64,000 bases of DNA from Herbaspirillum seropedicae (GCF_001040945.1 NZ_CP011930.1:4707021-4771020), one strand, 5' to 3'; counted from the stretch's first letter, positions 30,370 through 40,220 are shown. Numbers and translations: made by a program. The notes: generated from the letters alone by a model not told the origin.

Positions 30370-31257
30370 TCAGGCGCTCTGCGCTACCGGGCGGGAATCG
30401 CGCACCAGCCAGGGCGCGGCGATGATGAGGATGCCGCCGATGAGGTCCTGCGGCCGCAGTTCAGCCGCGCCGAACCACCACGCCGACAGGCTGGCCACCA
30501 GGATTTCGGCCAGCATGATCACCGAGGTGATGGTCGCCGGCAGACGCGCCACGCCATATTGCAGGCACAGGTTGGACACCAGGAACAGCAAGGCCCACAC
30601 CCCCACCAGCGGCCAGGCCGTGGCCGGCACATGCAGCGGCCAGGCAATCGCCCCGGCCAACGCCAGCATCACCCCCAGGACGCCCGCCAGCAAGCCGCTG
30701 CCGGCCAGCATGGCGACGGCGCGGGCGCTGTCGGAGAGGCCCTGCAAGCGGCGCAGCAAGACATTGGTGATGGCAAAGAGCAGCCCGGCGGCCACGGCCA
30801 TCCAGTCCGGCAGGCTCTGCGGCAGCGGCAGCCCCAGCCGAGGCTGGTAGAGCACGATGAAGGCGCCGCTCAAGCCCAGCGCTACGCGCGTGAGCGAACG
30901 CGGCGTGATGGCTTCGTGCAAGACCAGGCGCGCCAGGATCACGGTCCAGACCGGCATCAGGTAGAACAGCAGGATCACCCGCACCACATCGCCATAGGCG
31001 ACCGCGACGTTGAAGGTGGAGTTGGTCAGGCCCGTGGCCAGTCCCACCCACAGCAGCGCCGGATGCCGCCACAGTTGCGGCAGGTCGCGGTAGCGCAGCG
31101 CCACCAGCAGCAGAGTGCACAGGCCGAAGATGGCGGCCGTGGTCCAGACCGGATGCAGGCCCATGCCTTCCAGGGCGCGGGTAGCGGTCCAGGAGAGGCC
31201 CCAGATGGTGGTATTGACGAGCAGTGCGGCGACGGCGGACTTGGGCAGGACTTGCAT
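30370..31257 (-). CDS. EamA/DMT family transporter
   Basis: A 295-residue protein with ten predicted membrane segments and two EamA repeats, the typical drug/metabolite transporter layout (first repeat opens VNTTIWGLSWTATRALEG; second near WMAVAAGLLFAITNVLLRR). Substrates of such proteins vary widely (amino acids, nucleotides, toxic compounds) and cannot be read from sequence. A strong hairpin separates it from the ferredoxin gene upstream, so it probably has its own promoter. Confidence 0.85.
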   Translation of the reverse strand: MQVLPKSAVAALLVNTTIWGLSWTATRALEGMGLHPVWTTAAIFGLCTLLLVALRYRDLPQLWRHPALLWVGLATGLTNSTFNVAVAYGDVVRVILLFYLMPVWTVILARLVLHEAITPRSLTRVALGLSGAFIVLYQPRLGLPLPQSLPDWMAVAAGLLFAITNVLLRRLQGLSDSARAVAMLAGSGLLAGVLGVMLALAGAIAWPLHVPATAWPLVGVWALLFLVSNLCLQYGVARLPATITSVIMLAEILVASLSAWWFGAAELRPQDLIGGILIIAAPWLVRDSRPVAQSA

Positions 31258-31278
31258 GTTCTTCCGTTACAAATGCAA

Positions 31279-31309
31279 GATGCCGTCCGGCAGGGCGCCG
31301 GACGGCATC
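31279..31309 (-). terminator. Strong hairpin, probable terminator of the coaD-ferredoxin unit
   Basis: GATGCCGTCCGGC (31279-31291) and GCCGGACGGCATC (31297-31309) form a perfect 13-base-pair stem with a five-base loop. On the minus strand it follows the ferredoxin gene and is trailed by TTGCATTTG, a weak T-rich tail. Confidence 0.65.
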
Positions 31310-31334
31310 GGGACGGGGTGGGGCCGGGCCGGCC

Positions 31335-31595
31335 TCAAGAGCGCTTGGCCTCGGCTTGCAGGCGTTCGTACTTTTCCATCAACTGCTCGCGGCTTTCGCG
31401 CCAGGCCGGGTTGAAGGGGATGCAGGCCACCGGGCAGACCTGCTGGCACTGGGGCTCCTCGAAGTGGCCGACGCACTCGGTGCACTTGTCAGGATCGATC
31501 TCGTAGATCTGCGGCCCCATGTAGATGGCCTCGTTGGGGCATTCCGGCTCGCAGACGTCGCAGTTGATGCAATCGTCGGTAATCATCAGCGCCAT
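31335..31595 (-). CDS. YfhL-type 4Fe-4S dicluster ferredoxin
   Basis: An 86-residue ferredoxin with two cysteine groups, CINCDVCEPECPNEAI and CTECVGHF followed by CQQVCPVACIPFN, enough for two 4Fe-4S clusters. The spacer in the second motif is the longer YfhL (Alvin-type) form. It acts as a cytoplasmic electron carrier. It lies 44 bases downstream of coaD on the same strand, an arrangement common in betaproteobacteria. Confidence 0.92.
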   Translation of the reverse strand: MALMITDDCINCDVCEPECPNEAIYMGPQIYEIDPDKCTECVGHFEEPQCQQVCPVACIPFNPAWRESREQLMEKYERLQAEAKRS

Positions 31596-31639
31596 ACGCC
31601 ACCCTCACTTGCTTGAAACATCATGTTTTCCGCCTGGCC

Positions 31640-32131
<492 letters not shown>

Positions 32132-32158
32132 TCACCGGCTATTCAATCAGAAGCCGCA

Positions 32159-32833
32159 TTATGCCTCAATTCCTGCGCCGCTTTTGCGTTGCAATAAATG
32201 ATAGAAGACCATGCCGGCCTTGTCGGCGCGCACCACTTCCCAGGCTTGCATCCATGCGGGGGCGTCGGCGCCGTCGAGGGCGAACTCGGCTTCGGCATAG
32301 ACCAGGCCTGTGGGCGCCAGCAGTTGCTGGCAGGCCGGCAGCACCTTTTCCAGCCAGCCCTGGTGATAGGGCGGATCGATGAAGACCAGCTGGAAGCCGC
32401 CCGGCTCGCGTTGTGCTGCGTTCTGCGCCGCCGCCAAGGCGTCGCCGCGCAGGATGGCCAGGGTGGCGGCCTTGAGCTTGTCGCGGTTGGCTTCGAGCTG
32501 GCGCACGGCGGGGCCGCTGTGCTCGACCATGACCACGCGGCGCGCGCCCCGACTGGCAGCTTCGAAGCCGAGTGCGCCGGAACCGGCGAAGAGGTCCAGG
32601 CAGGACACCTCTTCCCAGTTGCCATCGATGAGATGGGTGATCCAGTTGAAGACGGTCTCGCGCACCCGATCCGGTGTGGGCCGCAGGCCTTCGGCGTCCA
32701 GCACCGGCAAGGGGGTGCGCTTCCACTGGCCGCCGATGATGCGCACCTGGTGCGGGCCGCCATTGGCGGGCTTGCTGGGCTTGCCGGGCTTGGCCGGCTT
32801 GCCGCCGGGACGGGAGGGACTGCTCTTGCTCAT
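32159..32833 (-). CDS. rsmD: 16S rRNA (guanine-966-N2)-methyltransferase RsmD
   Basis: A 224-residue class I methyltransferase. It has RIIGGQWKRTPL, the SAM loop DLFAGSGALGFEA and the catalytic FIDPPYHQG typical of N2-guanine RNA methyltransferases. The start at 32833 is preferred over one seven codons upstream because AAGGA precedes it. A lysine/proline/glycine-rich N-terminal tail (about 30 residues) precedes the domain and may contact RNA. coaD follows immediately. Confidence 0.94.
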   Translation of the reverse strand: MSKSSPSRPGGKPAKPGKPSKPANGGPHQVRIIGGQWKRTPLPVLDAEGLRPTPDRVRETVFNWITHLIDGNWEEVSCLDLFAGSGALGFEAASRGARRVVMVEHSGPAVRQLEANRDKLKAATLAILRGDALAAAQNAAQREPGGFQLVFIDPPYHQGWLEKVLPACQQLLAPTGLVYAEAEFALDGADAPAWMQAWEVVRADKAGMVFYHLLQRKSGAGIEA

Positions 32834-32879
32834 GGAATTCCTTGCTGCCTGCAACTTGGGGGATTAGGGGATGAAGGGT

Positions 32880-34196
32880 CTAGGGGGCGCTTTCGCCGAC
32901 GATGATGGTGGACAATTCTTCCGGATGCACATGCTTGCGGAAGGCTGCGCGCACGTCCTGCACGCTCACGGCGCGGATGCGTTCGATCCAGTGATCCAGG
33001 TAATCCAGCGGCAGGCCATAGAAGCCGATCACCGAGAGGTTCTCCAGCAGCTTGGCATTGCTGTCGATGCGCAGGGCGAAGCCGCCGGCCAGGTTGTCCT
33101 TGGCCGCCTTGAGCTCGGCGGCAGTGGGGCCCTCCTGCATGAATTTGTCCAGCGTGACGCGGGTCACGCGCAGGGCTTCGGCGGTCTGTTCCTTCTTGGT
33201 CTGCAGGCCGATCTGGAAGGGCCCGGGCTGGGCCAGTGGCGAGAAGCCGCTGTAGACGCTGTAGCTCAGGCCGCGTTTTTCCCGCACTTCATCGGTCAGG
33301 CGCGAGACGAAGCCGCCGCCGCCCAGCACGTAGTTACCCACCGTGAGCGCGAAGAAATCCGGGTCGCCGCGCTGGATGGCCGGCGCGCCGATGAGGATGT
33401 GCGATTGCGAGGCGGGATGGGCAATGCGCTCTTCGCTGCCCTTGGGCGCCACCACCGGCGGCAGCGCGGGCAAGGCCGCGCCCTGCGGCAGCTCGCGCGT
33501 GAGGGCGCTGGCAATGGCGCGCGCCTGCTCGAGATTGATATCCCCGATCAGGGCGATGACCGCGCGATTGGCCACGTAGTGCGCCCGGTGGAAGGCCTGC
33601 AGATCCTCGCGGGTGATGGCCTGCATGCTGGCTTCGCTGGCGTCCATCGCATACGGGTGGCTGCCGTAGGCGGCATGCATGAAGGCCTTTTCGGCGATGA
33701 CTTCAGGCTTGGTCAGTTCTTCCTTGATATTGGCAATGGCCAGCGCGCGGTCGCGTTCCAGGCTGGCCTGCGGGAAGCTGGGATGGGCCAGCATGCGCGC
33801 CAGCAGCGTCAAGGCGGCCTCCCGTTCGGCCGGCGAAGACAGCGTGCGCAGGCTCACCCCGGCGCGGTCCTGCCCGGCACCGTCGTGCTGCTGGGCGGCG
33901 ACGTCGGCAAAGCCGTCCAGGATCTGCGCTTCGGTCAGCGTACCGCTGGCGTCGGTCACGCCGCGGGTGAGGCTGGCCACCGTCAGTTCGGCCAGGCCGG
34001 CCTTGCCGGCCGGGTCGCGGCGCTGGCCGGCGTCGAACTGCACGCTCACATCCAGCATGGGAATGGCGTGATTGGGAACGAACAGCACGCGCGCACCGTC
34101 GGGCTGGGTCCAGGACTGGATGGCCAGGGCGGCGGCGGCCGGCAGGCTGGCCAGCAGGCCCAGGGGCAGGATCAGGAGACAGAGAAATTTTTTCAT
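32880..34196 (-). CDS. M16 family peptidase-like protein lacking the zinc motif
   Basis: A 438-residue periplasmic protein of the M16 (pitrilysin/processing peptidase) fold with a signal peptide (about 1-23, MKKFLCLLILPLGLLASLPA). Where active members have HxxEH it reads GLAELTVAS, so zinc binding is lost, while the glycine-rich GGGGFVSRLTDEVREKRGLSY segment of the C-half is kept. It is probably the non-catalytic partner of the HxxEH-bearing M16 protein encoded 0.7 kb upstream, as in two-subunit bacterial M16B peptidases. The ATG at 34196 marks the signal peptide; the longer frame is not coding. Confidence 0.88.
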   Translation of the reverse strand: MKKFLCLLILPLGLLASLPAAAALAIQSWTQPDGARVLFVPNHAIPMLDVSVQFDAGQRRDPAGKAGLAELTVASLTRGVTDASGTLTEAQILDGFADVAAQQHDGAGQDRAGVSLRTLSSPAEREAALTLLARMLAHPSFPQASLERDRALAIANIKEELTKPEVIAEKAFMHAAYGSHPYAMDASEASMQAITREDLQAFHRAHYVANRAVIALIGDINLEQARAIASALTRELPQGAALPALPPVVAPKGSEERIAHPASQSHILIGAPAIQRGDPDFFALTVGNYVLGGGGFVSRLTDEVREKRGLSYSVYSGFSPLAQPGPFQIGLQTKKEQTAEALRVTRVTLDKFMQEGPTAAELKAAKDNLAGGFALRIDSNAKLLENLSVIGFYGLPLDYLDHWIERIRAVSVQDVRAAFRKHVHPEELSTIIVGESAP

Positions 34197-34221
34197 GGAG
34201 ATCGAGGATTGGACGGGCGCT

Positions 34222-34881
34222 TCAGTCGCCCTTGGAGTCAGCCTTGGGGCCGCCCTTGGTCTGGCCCACCCAGTCCAGCACCGGCTGCCACTGGTCGAGG
34301 TCGCGCTGCACGCGCGATGGGGCCACGTCCCAGAGCGTGAGGCCATGCGCGGCCAGTTGCACGTAGTTCTGCGTATCGCGCAGGTAGCCCAGCACCGGCA
34401 GCTTGAGGCCCTCGATGAAACGCTGCAGCTGCTCGGCCGAACGGGTGCGCGCATCCACGCGCATGCCGACGATGCCGACATCGATCTCGCCGGCGCGCAC
34501 CGCCTTTTCATCGGCCAGACGGCGCAGGAAATCCTGGGTGGCGAGGATGTCGAAGATGGAGGGTTGCAGCGGTACCAGAATCTTGTCGGCCATCTTGAGG
34601 GCGTCGTTGAGTCGCCAGCCGTGCAGGCCGGCGGGCGTGTCGAGCACCACATGGGTAGTGCCCTTGGGCGGCTTGGCGACGTAGTCTTCGTTGATGTCCC
34701 AGGTGGCGATGGGGCGCGCCTGCTCGGGCCGGATGGACAGCCAGGCGCGCGAGGACTGCTGGCGGTCGATATCGCCCAGCAGCGCGCCGTGGCCCTGGCT
34801 GGCGAAGTAACCGGCCAGGTTGGTGGCCAGGGTGGTCTTGCCCACGCCCCCTTTGGGGTTGGCGATGACGATGACAGGCAT
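34222..34881 (-). CDS. ParA family ATPase
   Basis: A 219-residue deviant-Walker ATPase. KGGVGKTTLATN at 10-21 carries the ParA-type signature lysine, and DIDRQQSS follows near 37-44. It is a stand-alone ATPase without the N-terminal helix-turn-helix of plasmid ParA proteins, and no parB-like gene or centromere repeats are seen nearby. It sits between two M16 peptidase genes with gaps of only 25 and 17 bases, so it is co-transcribed with them. Its cargo is unknown. Confidence 0.85.
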   Translation of the reverse strand: MPVIVIANPKGGVGKTTLATNLAGYFASQGHGALLGDIDRQQSSRAWLSIRPEQARPIATWDINEDYVAKPPKGTTHVVLDTPAGLHGWRLNDALKMADKILVPLQPSIFDILATQDFLRRLADEKAVRAGEIDVGIVGMRVDARTRSAEQLQRFIEGLKLPVLGYLRDTQNYVQLAAHGLTLWDVAPSRVQRDLDQWQPVLDWVGQTKGGPKADSKGD

Positions 34882-34898
34882 GGTTCTCTCCGGAAACG

Positions 34899-36278
34899 TT
34901 AATGCAGCAGCCCGGCCGGCGGCGGCGCGGGCTTCTTGCCCGCCAGCGGCAGCGGCACCAGGGTGGCGACAGTGAGGGTGTCGTCCTGGAAGTACTGTTG
35001 CGCGACGGCCTGCACCTGGGCTGCCGTGACGCTCTTCAAGCGTTCGATGATGCGGTCGATGTTCTGCTGGCCCAGGCCGGCGGTTTCCATCATGCCGATT
35101 TCCATGGCCTGGCCGAAGACCGAGTCGCGCTTGTAGACCTGGGAGGCGATCAGTTGCGTCTTGACCCGCTGCAGCTCCTGCTCGGACACGCCTTCGCGGG
35201 CGATGCGCTCGACCTCGCCGCGCAGCAGGCCCTCGAGCTGCGCGGTCGTGACGCCCTCGGCGGGACTACCTTCCAGGGTGAACAGCACCGGCCCGCGCGC
35301 CACGCCGCTGTAGCTGGCGCCCACTGCAGTGGCCTTGCCGCCGGTGCGCACCAGGCTGGCGCTCAGGCGGGCGTTGTCATAGCCGTCCAGCACGGCCGAG
35401 AGCACGTCCAGGGCGTAGACGTCCTGGTCCTGCTCAACCTGGCGCAGGGCCGGCGTCTTCCAGGCCATCACCACATAGGGATTCTCGGCCGGGGCCTTGA
35501 CGGTGACGCGGCGCATGCCCAGCTGCTGCGGCTCGTTCTGGGGCTTGCCTGCGGGCAAGCGGCGGGCGGGAATCTTGCCAAAATACTTGCGCGCCAGCGC
35601 CAGCACGCGCTGGGCGTCGACATCACCGGCCACCACCAGGGTGGCGTTGTTGGGGGCGTACCATTGACGGTACCAGGCGGCGATGTCCTGCACGCTCATG
35701 TGCTGCAGGTCGTCCATCCAGCCCACGACCGGGTGGTGGTAGGGGTGGGCGGTCCAGGCGGCGGCGTTCAGGGCTTCGTTCAGCAGGCCCATGGGCTGGT
35801 CGTCGGTGCGCCAGCGGCGCTCTTCCATGATGACGCGGATTTCCTTGGCGAACTCGGCGGCGTCGAACTGCAGGTTGGCCATGCGGTCAGCTTCCAGCGC
35901 CATCACCTTTTCCAGGTGGCTCTTCTCGATCTGCTGGAAGTAGGCGGTGAAGTCATTGGCGGTGAAGGCGTTTTCCTGGCCGCCCAGTTCGGCCACCAGG
36001 CGGCTGAACTCGCCGACCTTGTGGTTCCTGGTGCCCTTGAACATCATGTGTTCCAGCGCATGGGAGACGCCGGTCAGACCGTTGACTTCATCGATGCCGC
36101 CCACCTTGTACCAGACCATCTGCACCGCCGTGGGGGCGCGCCGGTCTTCCTTGACGATCACCTTCATGCCATTGCCCAGCACGAACTGGCGCGCCGGCTC
36201 GGCCTGGGCCAGCATCGGGCTGCTGGCGAAAAGGCCCAGCAGCGCGCTGGCCAGGAGGGCTCTGATCTTCAATTTCAT
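34899..36278 (-). CDS. M16 family zinc metallopeptidase (catalytic subunit)
   Basis: A 459-residue periplasmic zinc peptidase with a signal peptide (about 1-26). The inverted zinc motif HALEH is at residues 73-77, with a downstream glutamate region EIRVIMEERRWRTDD. The C-terminal half is the usual structural repeat. It probably degrades or processes peptides in the periplasm together with the inactive homologue encoded downstream. The three-gene run M16, ParA-like, M16 is transcribed leftward, divergent from ftsY across 166 bases. Confidence 0.92.
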   Translation of the reverse strand: MKLKIRALLASALLGLFASSPMLAQAEPARQFVLGNGMKVIVKEDRRAPTAVQMVWYKVGGIDEVNGLTGVSHALEHMMFKGTRNHKVGEFSRLVAELGGQENAFTANDFTAYFQQIEKSHLEKVMALEADRMANLQFDAAEFAKEIRVIMEERRWRTDDQPMGLLNEALNAAAWTAHPYHHPVVGWMDDLQHMSVQDIAAWYRQWYAPNNATLVVAGDVDAQRVLALARKYFGKIPARRLPAGKPQNEPQQLGMRRVTVKAPAENPYVVMAWKTPALRQVEQDQDVYALDVLSAVLDGYDNARLSASLVRTGGKATAVGASYSGVARGPVLFTLEGSPAEGVTTAQLEGLLRGEVERIAREGVSEQELQRVKTQLIASQVYKRDSVFGQAMEIGMMETAGLGQQNIDRIIERLKSVTAAQVQAVAQQYFQDDTLTVATLVPLPLAGKKPAPPPAGLLH

Positions 36279-36444
36279 GGGCTGTGCTCTGATAAAATGC
36301 TGGATTCATTGACCCTGGCGGCCACGCGCGGGTCTTGGGGATGGGGCATTGTAACCTGTCCCCTGCGGTTGTCAGGGTAGCCACGCCCGCCCCCATCCCG
36401 CCTTTCCGCCCGGCCGCAGCCCGAATCCAGCCTATCGCCACCCG

Positions 36445-37635
36445 ATGTTCAGTTTCTTCAAGAGAAAACCCAAACCGGAAGCGCAGCCAGCGCTGCCGCC
36501 CCAATCCGAACCGGCGCCGCCAGCCGCGCCCCAACCTGCCGCCCCGGCGGCGCCGGCCCCTGCTGCTGCCGCACCGGCGGTGACGCCTCCGGCGGCGCCT
36601 GTCGCGCCTGTTGCTCCTACGCCTGCTGCTCCGGTTGCCCCGGTTGCCCCGGTCGCCGCCGTCGAGCCTGTGGCCGAGGTGACCGAACAAGCCGAGGAAG
36701 CCGAGATCGTCCCCGCCCCGGCCCCGGCGCCCGAAGCCAAGCGTTCCTGGCTGTCGCGCCTGAAGGCGGGCCTGTCCAAGACCTCCAGCAACCTGACCAC
36801 GCTCTTCGTCGGCGCGCGCATCGACGAGGATCTCTACGAAGAGCTGGAATCGGCCCTGCTGGTCTCCGACGCCGGCGTCGAGGCCACCCAGTGGCTGCTG
36901 GACGAACTGAAGAAGAAGGTCAAGGCTGAACGCCTGACCGAAGCCGCCCAGGTGCGCACGGCCCTGCGCACCCTGCTCATCGAACTGCTGCAGCCGCTGC
37001 AGCGTCCGCTGGTGCTGGGCCGCGACAAACCGCTGGTGATGATGATCGCCGGCGTCAACGGCGCCGGCAAGACCACCACCATCGGCAAGCTGGCGCTGCA
37101 TCTGCAGGCGCATGGCCAGTCGGTGCTGCTGGCCGCAGGCGACACCTTCCGCGCCGCCGCCCGCGAACAGTTGGCGGTCTGGGGCGAACGCAACAATGTC
37201 CAGGTGATTGCCCAGGAGTCCGGTGACCCGGCTGCGGTGGCCTATGACTCGGTGCATTCGGCGCAGGCGCGCGGCACCCATGTGGTGATGGTCGATACCG
37301 CCGGCCGTCTGCCTACGCAATTGCACCTGATGGATGAACTCAAGAAGATCAAACGGGTCATTGGCAAGGCGATGCACTCAGCGCCCCACGAAGTGCTGCT
37401 GGTCATCGACGGCAACACCGGCCAGAATGCCCTGGCCCAGGTGAAGGCCTTCGATGATGCGCTGGGACTGACCGGCCTGGTGGTGACCAAGCTGGACGGC
37501 ACGGCCAAGGGCGGCATCCTGGCCGCCATCGCCAAGACCCGTCCGGTGCCGCTGTACTTCATCGGCGTGGGTGAACAGATCGAAGACCTGCAGGCCTTCA
37601 ACGCCACCGAATTCGTCGACGCCCTCCTGAGTTGA
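36445..37635 (+). CDS. ftsY: Signal recognition particle receptor FtsY
   Basis: A 396-residue SRP receptor GTPase that docks ribosome-SRP complexes at the membrane. Residues 9-95 are a proline/alanine-rich, then acidic, A-domain; the NG domain follows with GTP loop GVNGAGKTT (203-211), DTAGR (284-288) and TKLDGTAKGG. The A-domain here is made mostly of PAAP-like repeats, a low-complexity form. It starts the conserved division/secretion run with ftsE five bases and ftsX further on. Confidence 0.96.
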   Translation: MFSFFKRKPKPEAQPALPPQSEPAPPAAPQPAAPAAPAPAAAAPAVTPPAAPVAPVAPTPAAPVAPVAPVAAVEPVAEVTEQAEEAEIVPAPAPAPEAKRSWLSRLKAGLSKTSSNLTTLFVGARIDEDLYEELESALLVSDAGVEATQWLLDELKKKVKAERLTEAAQVRTALRTLLIELLQPLQRPLVLGRDKPLVMMIAGVNGAGKTTTIGKLALHLQAHGQSVLLAAGDTFRAAAREQLAVWGERNNVQVIAQESGDPAAVAYDSVHSAQARGTHVVMVDTAGRLPTQLHLMDELKKIKRVIGKAMHSAPHEVLLVIDGNTGQNALAQVKAFDDALGLTGLVVTKLDGTAKGGILAAIAKTRPVPLYFIGVGEQIEDLQAFNATEFVDALLS

Positions 37636-37639
37636 AACG

Positions 37640-38332
37640 ATGATTGAATTTACCCGGGTTTCCAAGCAATACGCGCGCGAGGTCTATGCCCTGCGCGACA
37701 TCACGCTGTCGGTCAGGAAGGGCGAGCTGATCTTCCTGGCCGGTCCCTCGGGCGCGGGTAAATCGACGCTGCTGAAGATGATCGCCGCCATCGAGCGTCC
37801 GACCGCGGGCAAGCTCGCGGTGAACGGCACCGACATCGGCGGACTCAAGGCGTCCGGCCTGCCCTACCTGCGGCGCAACCTGGGGCTGATCTTCCAGCAA
37901 CAGAAACTCTTGCTGGACCGCAATCTTCTGTCCAACGTGATGCTGCCGCTGATCGTCACCGGTTCCTCGCGCCAGGACGCCGAAAGGCGCGCCCGCGCCG
38001 CGCTGGACAAGGTGGACCTGCTGGGCAAGGCCATGTGCGAGCCGATGGAGCTGTCCGGCGGCGAACAGCAGCGCGTGGCCATCGCCCGCGCCATCGTCAA
38101 CCGTCCGCAGATCATCCTGGCCGACGAGCCCACCGCCAACCTGGACCGGGCCAATGCCAACAAGGTGCTGGCGGCCTTGAAATCCTTCCATGGCGTAGGC
38201 GTGACCTGCCTGATCTCCACCCATGACGAACAATTCCTGACCGGCGCCGATCGCATCATCTACCTGGACCGTGGCCGCATCGTCGATGGCTGGCACAACG
38301 GCGTGGCCAATCCCGTGGAGGTGTCGCCATGA
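37640..38332 (+). CDS. ftsE: Cell division ATP-binding protein FtsE
   Basis: A 230-residue ABC ATPase with Walker A GPSGAGKST, signature LSGGEQQRVAIARA and Walker B IILADEPTAN. FtsE drives conformational changes in FtsX that control periplasmic amidase activity during septation. It begins five bases after ftsY and overlaps ftsX by four bases (ATGA), so both are translationally coupled. Confidence 0.96.
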   Translation: MIEFTRVSKQYAREVYALRDITLSVRKGELIFLAGPSGAGKSTLLKMIAAIERPTAGKLAVNGTDIGGLKASGLPYLRRNLGLIFQQQKLLLDRNLLSNVMLPLIVTGSSRQDAERRARAALDKVDLLGKAMCEPMELSGGEQQRVAIARAIVNRPQIILADEPTANLDRANANKVLAALKSFHGVGVTCLISTHDEQFLTGADRIIYLDRGRIVDGWHNGVANPVEVSP

Positions 38333-39252
38333 ACTGGCTCCGACAGCATTTCGCCGCCATCGGCGACGCCCTGCGCCACCTGCTGCGCTCGCCCGGCAAT
38401 TTCCTGCTGAACGTGCTGGTGGTGTCGATTGCGCTGGCCCTGCCCTTTGCCGGGCTGTCGGCGCTGGAGAATGTGCGTCCGATCTCGGACCAGATGTCGG
38501 TGGAACCCGAGATCAGCATCTTCATGAAGCCCGACGCCAGCCGCGAAGCCGCACAGGCCCTGGGCAAGACCATCAGCCAGGTGCTCAAGGACAGCAATAC
38601 CGTGGGCAAGGTCGAATTCATCCCGCGCGAAAAGGCCTTTGATGCCTTGAAGAGCAAGACCGGGCTGGCCGATGTGCTCAACACGCTGGGCAGCAACCCG
38701 CTGCCGGACAGCTATGTGCTGCGCCTGCCGGGCTTCCAGAACGCCATGGATGCGGGCCGGGTGGATCAGATCGCCCAGCAGTTGCAGAAGCAGGCCGGCG
38801 TGGATACGGTGCAGATCGATTCCGAATGGGTCAAGCGGCTGGCGGCGCTGCTGCGCATCCTGCGGCTGGTGCTGCTGTTCCTGGGCATCACGCTGGGTGC
38901 GGTGGTGGTGGCGGTGGTGTTCAACACCATCCGCCTGCAGGTGATGACGCAACGCGATGAGATCGAGGTCTCGCGCCTGTTCGGGGCGACCAATTCCTTC
39001 ATCTATCGTCCCTTCTACTACACCGGCGCCCTGCTGGGCGTGTGCGCCGGGCTGGTGGCGCTGGGGCTGGTGGTGGCGGCGCAGCAGCCGCTCAATGCGG
39101 CCATCCTGGATTTCGCCCATCTGTATGCCTCCGAATTCCAGCTGGCCCTGCCCAGCCCGATGGCCATCGGACTGCTGCTGGCAGTGAGCGCATTGCTGGG
39201 CTTGTTCGGGGCCATGTTGTCGGTGCGCAGGCAGATGGCGCGTGGGGCTTGA
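38329..39252 (+). CDS. ftsX: Cell division permease-like protein FtsX
   Basis: A 307-residue membrane protein with one N-terminal and three C-terminal membrane segments and a large periplasmic loop (about 50-170), the FtsX layout. The FtsX core is recognised by EIEVSRLFGATNSFIYRPF near 215-233. It partners with FtsE. rpoH normally follows ftsX in related genomes; here a minus-strand gene is interposed, with stop codons 21 bases apart. Confidence 0.95.
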   Translation: MNWLRQHFAAIGDALRHLLRSPGNFLLNVLVVSIALALPFAGLSALENVRPISDQMSVEPEISIFMKPDASREAAQALGKTISQVLKDSNTVGKVEFIPREKAFDALKSKTGLADVLNTLGSNPLPDSYVLRLPGFQNAMDAGRVDQIAQQLQKQAGVDTVQIDSEWVKRLAALLRILRLVLLFLGITLGAVVVAVVFNTIRLQVMTQRDEIEVSRLFGATNSFIYRPFYYTGALLGVCAGLVALGLVVAAQQPLNAAILDFAHLYASEFQLALPSPMAIGLLLAVSALLGLFGAMLSVRRQMARGA

Positions 39253-39273
39253 GCGTAACTACCCGCATCCCCA

Positions 39274-40215
39274 TCAGAAATAGTAACGGTCGACAATTCG
39301 CCGTTTGTGCCGTTTGTGCCGTGTGCGCAGCGTAGGCATGGTTCCATTGGCCGGTGTGCGGGTCGCCTCCAGAAGACGGCGGTAAGTGCCAACTGCGCCC
39401 CCAAGCACGCGATAAGTTGCCAGCGCCTGCCGTTGAAGCAGGACCTGCAGTGACCACCAGTGGTCATTGTTTTGCATATAAGCCGAGATGCCCGGATCGA
39501 TCCAGCCGCCAAACCAGGAGAGCTTTTCCGCAAACTTGCGCAGGCTGTTCACGGTGTGCCGGGGCCGGCGGGGGATGTGTCCCAGTACACCGAACACATT
39601 GAACTCCGGTGTGCTCCACAATGCCTCGTGATGACCGATGCGGTTGCGGATGTCGCGGATTCTCTTGAGCAGCTTGACCAACCGCATCCTGAAATCCTGA
39701 CTGCCGTAGGGCGTAGTCGCCGTGTCAGCCGCGTAGGGAAAAGCCGCGGCCAGAATTGCCGCCTGCAACCCGGGCGGCTGGGACCGATGGGCCAGCCCGG
39801 CAATGAGCACTTCCCAGAAACCAAAGGGCAAGGCTGCGACGACATCATCCGGGCTCACGAGGTAGCCAGCCGGCTTGCGAGCCTTGATCTTTCCCATTGC
39901 CGAAACCACATCTTCGCGCGCCTTGGGCGTGAGCTTGTGGACAGGCGGCAACTGAACAGGAGCCGCAGGATTGATGCCGTGGGCCGGATTGGGCCGGGGC
40001 ATCATCCAGTCTGATGAGTCGACCGCGTGAAAATACTGGGATAAAGCACGATGCAAAGCGTTTCGCAGAGAAACCTCGACATCAGCCAGAAGTGGCAGAA
40101 AGCCAGCGCTGACCGCCTGGTTCCAGGCATAGCATCCCAGCGCGTCGCGGTGCGAAGTGGTGACAAAGAAGCTATCGAGGGCCGCCAGACGCGGCGTCGA
40201 GAAGTGTTTCTGCAT
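39274..40215 (-). CDS. Abi-like (AbiD/AbiF, Abi_2-type) HEPN protein, putative abortive infection ribonuclease
   Basis: A 313-residue protein resembling Abi_2 family abortive-infection proteins. RNRIGHHEALW at 190-200 contains the RNxxxH signature of HEPN ribonucleases, and VSLRNALHRAL (48-58) is the conserved N-terminal helix of the family. The C-terminus is very basic (RTRHKRHKRRIV), encoded in part by a nine-base tandem repeat. The ATG at 40215 is the first methionine of the recognisable domain; no good ribosome site precedes it, so expression may be low. It is inserted between ftsX and rpoH, and a small RNA gene with its own promoter diverges from its 5' end. Phage defence is inferred from the family. 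Confidence 0.75.
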   Translation of the reverse strand: MQKHFSTPRLAALDSFFVTTSHRDALGCYAWNQAVSAGFLPLLADVEVSLRNALHRALSQYFHAVDSSDWMMPRPNPAHGINPAAPVQLPPVHKLTPKAREDVVSAMGKIKARKPAGYLVSPDDVVAALPFGFWEVLIAGLAHRSQPPGLQAAILAAAFPYAADTATTPYGSQDFRMRLVKLLKRIRDIRNRIGHHEALWSTPEFNVFGVLGHIPRRPRHTVNSLRKFAEKLSWFGGWIDPGISAYMQNNDHWWSLQVLLQRQALATYRVLGGAVGTYRRLLEATRTPANGTMPTLRTRHKRHKRRIVDRYYF

Positions 40216-40220
40216 ATGGG

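Noticed and set aside
34222..34881. The ParA-like protein as part of a plasmid or chromosome partition system
   Set aside because: No parB-like gene or repeated centromere sites are nearby, and it lies within a peptidase gene run.
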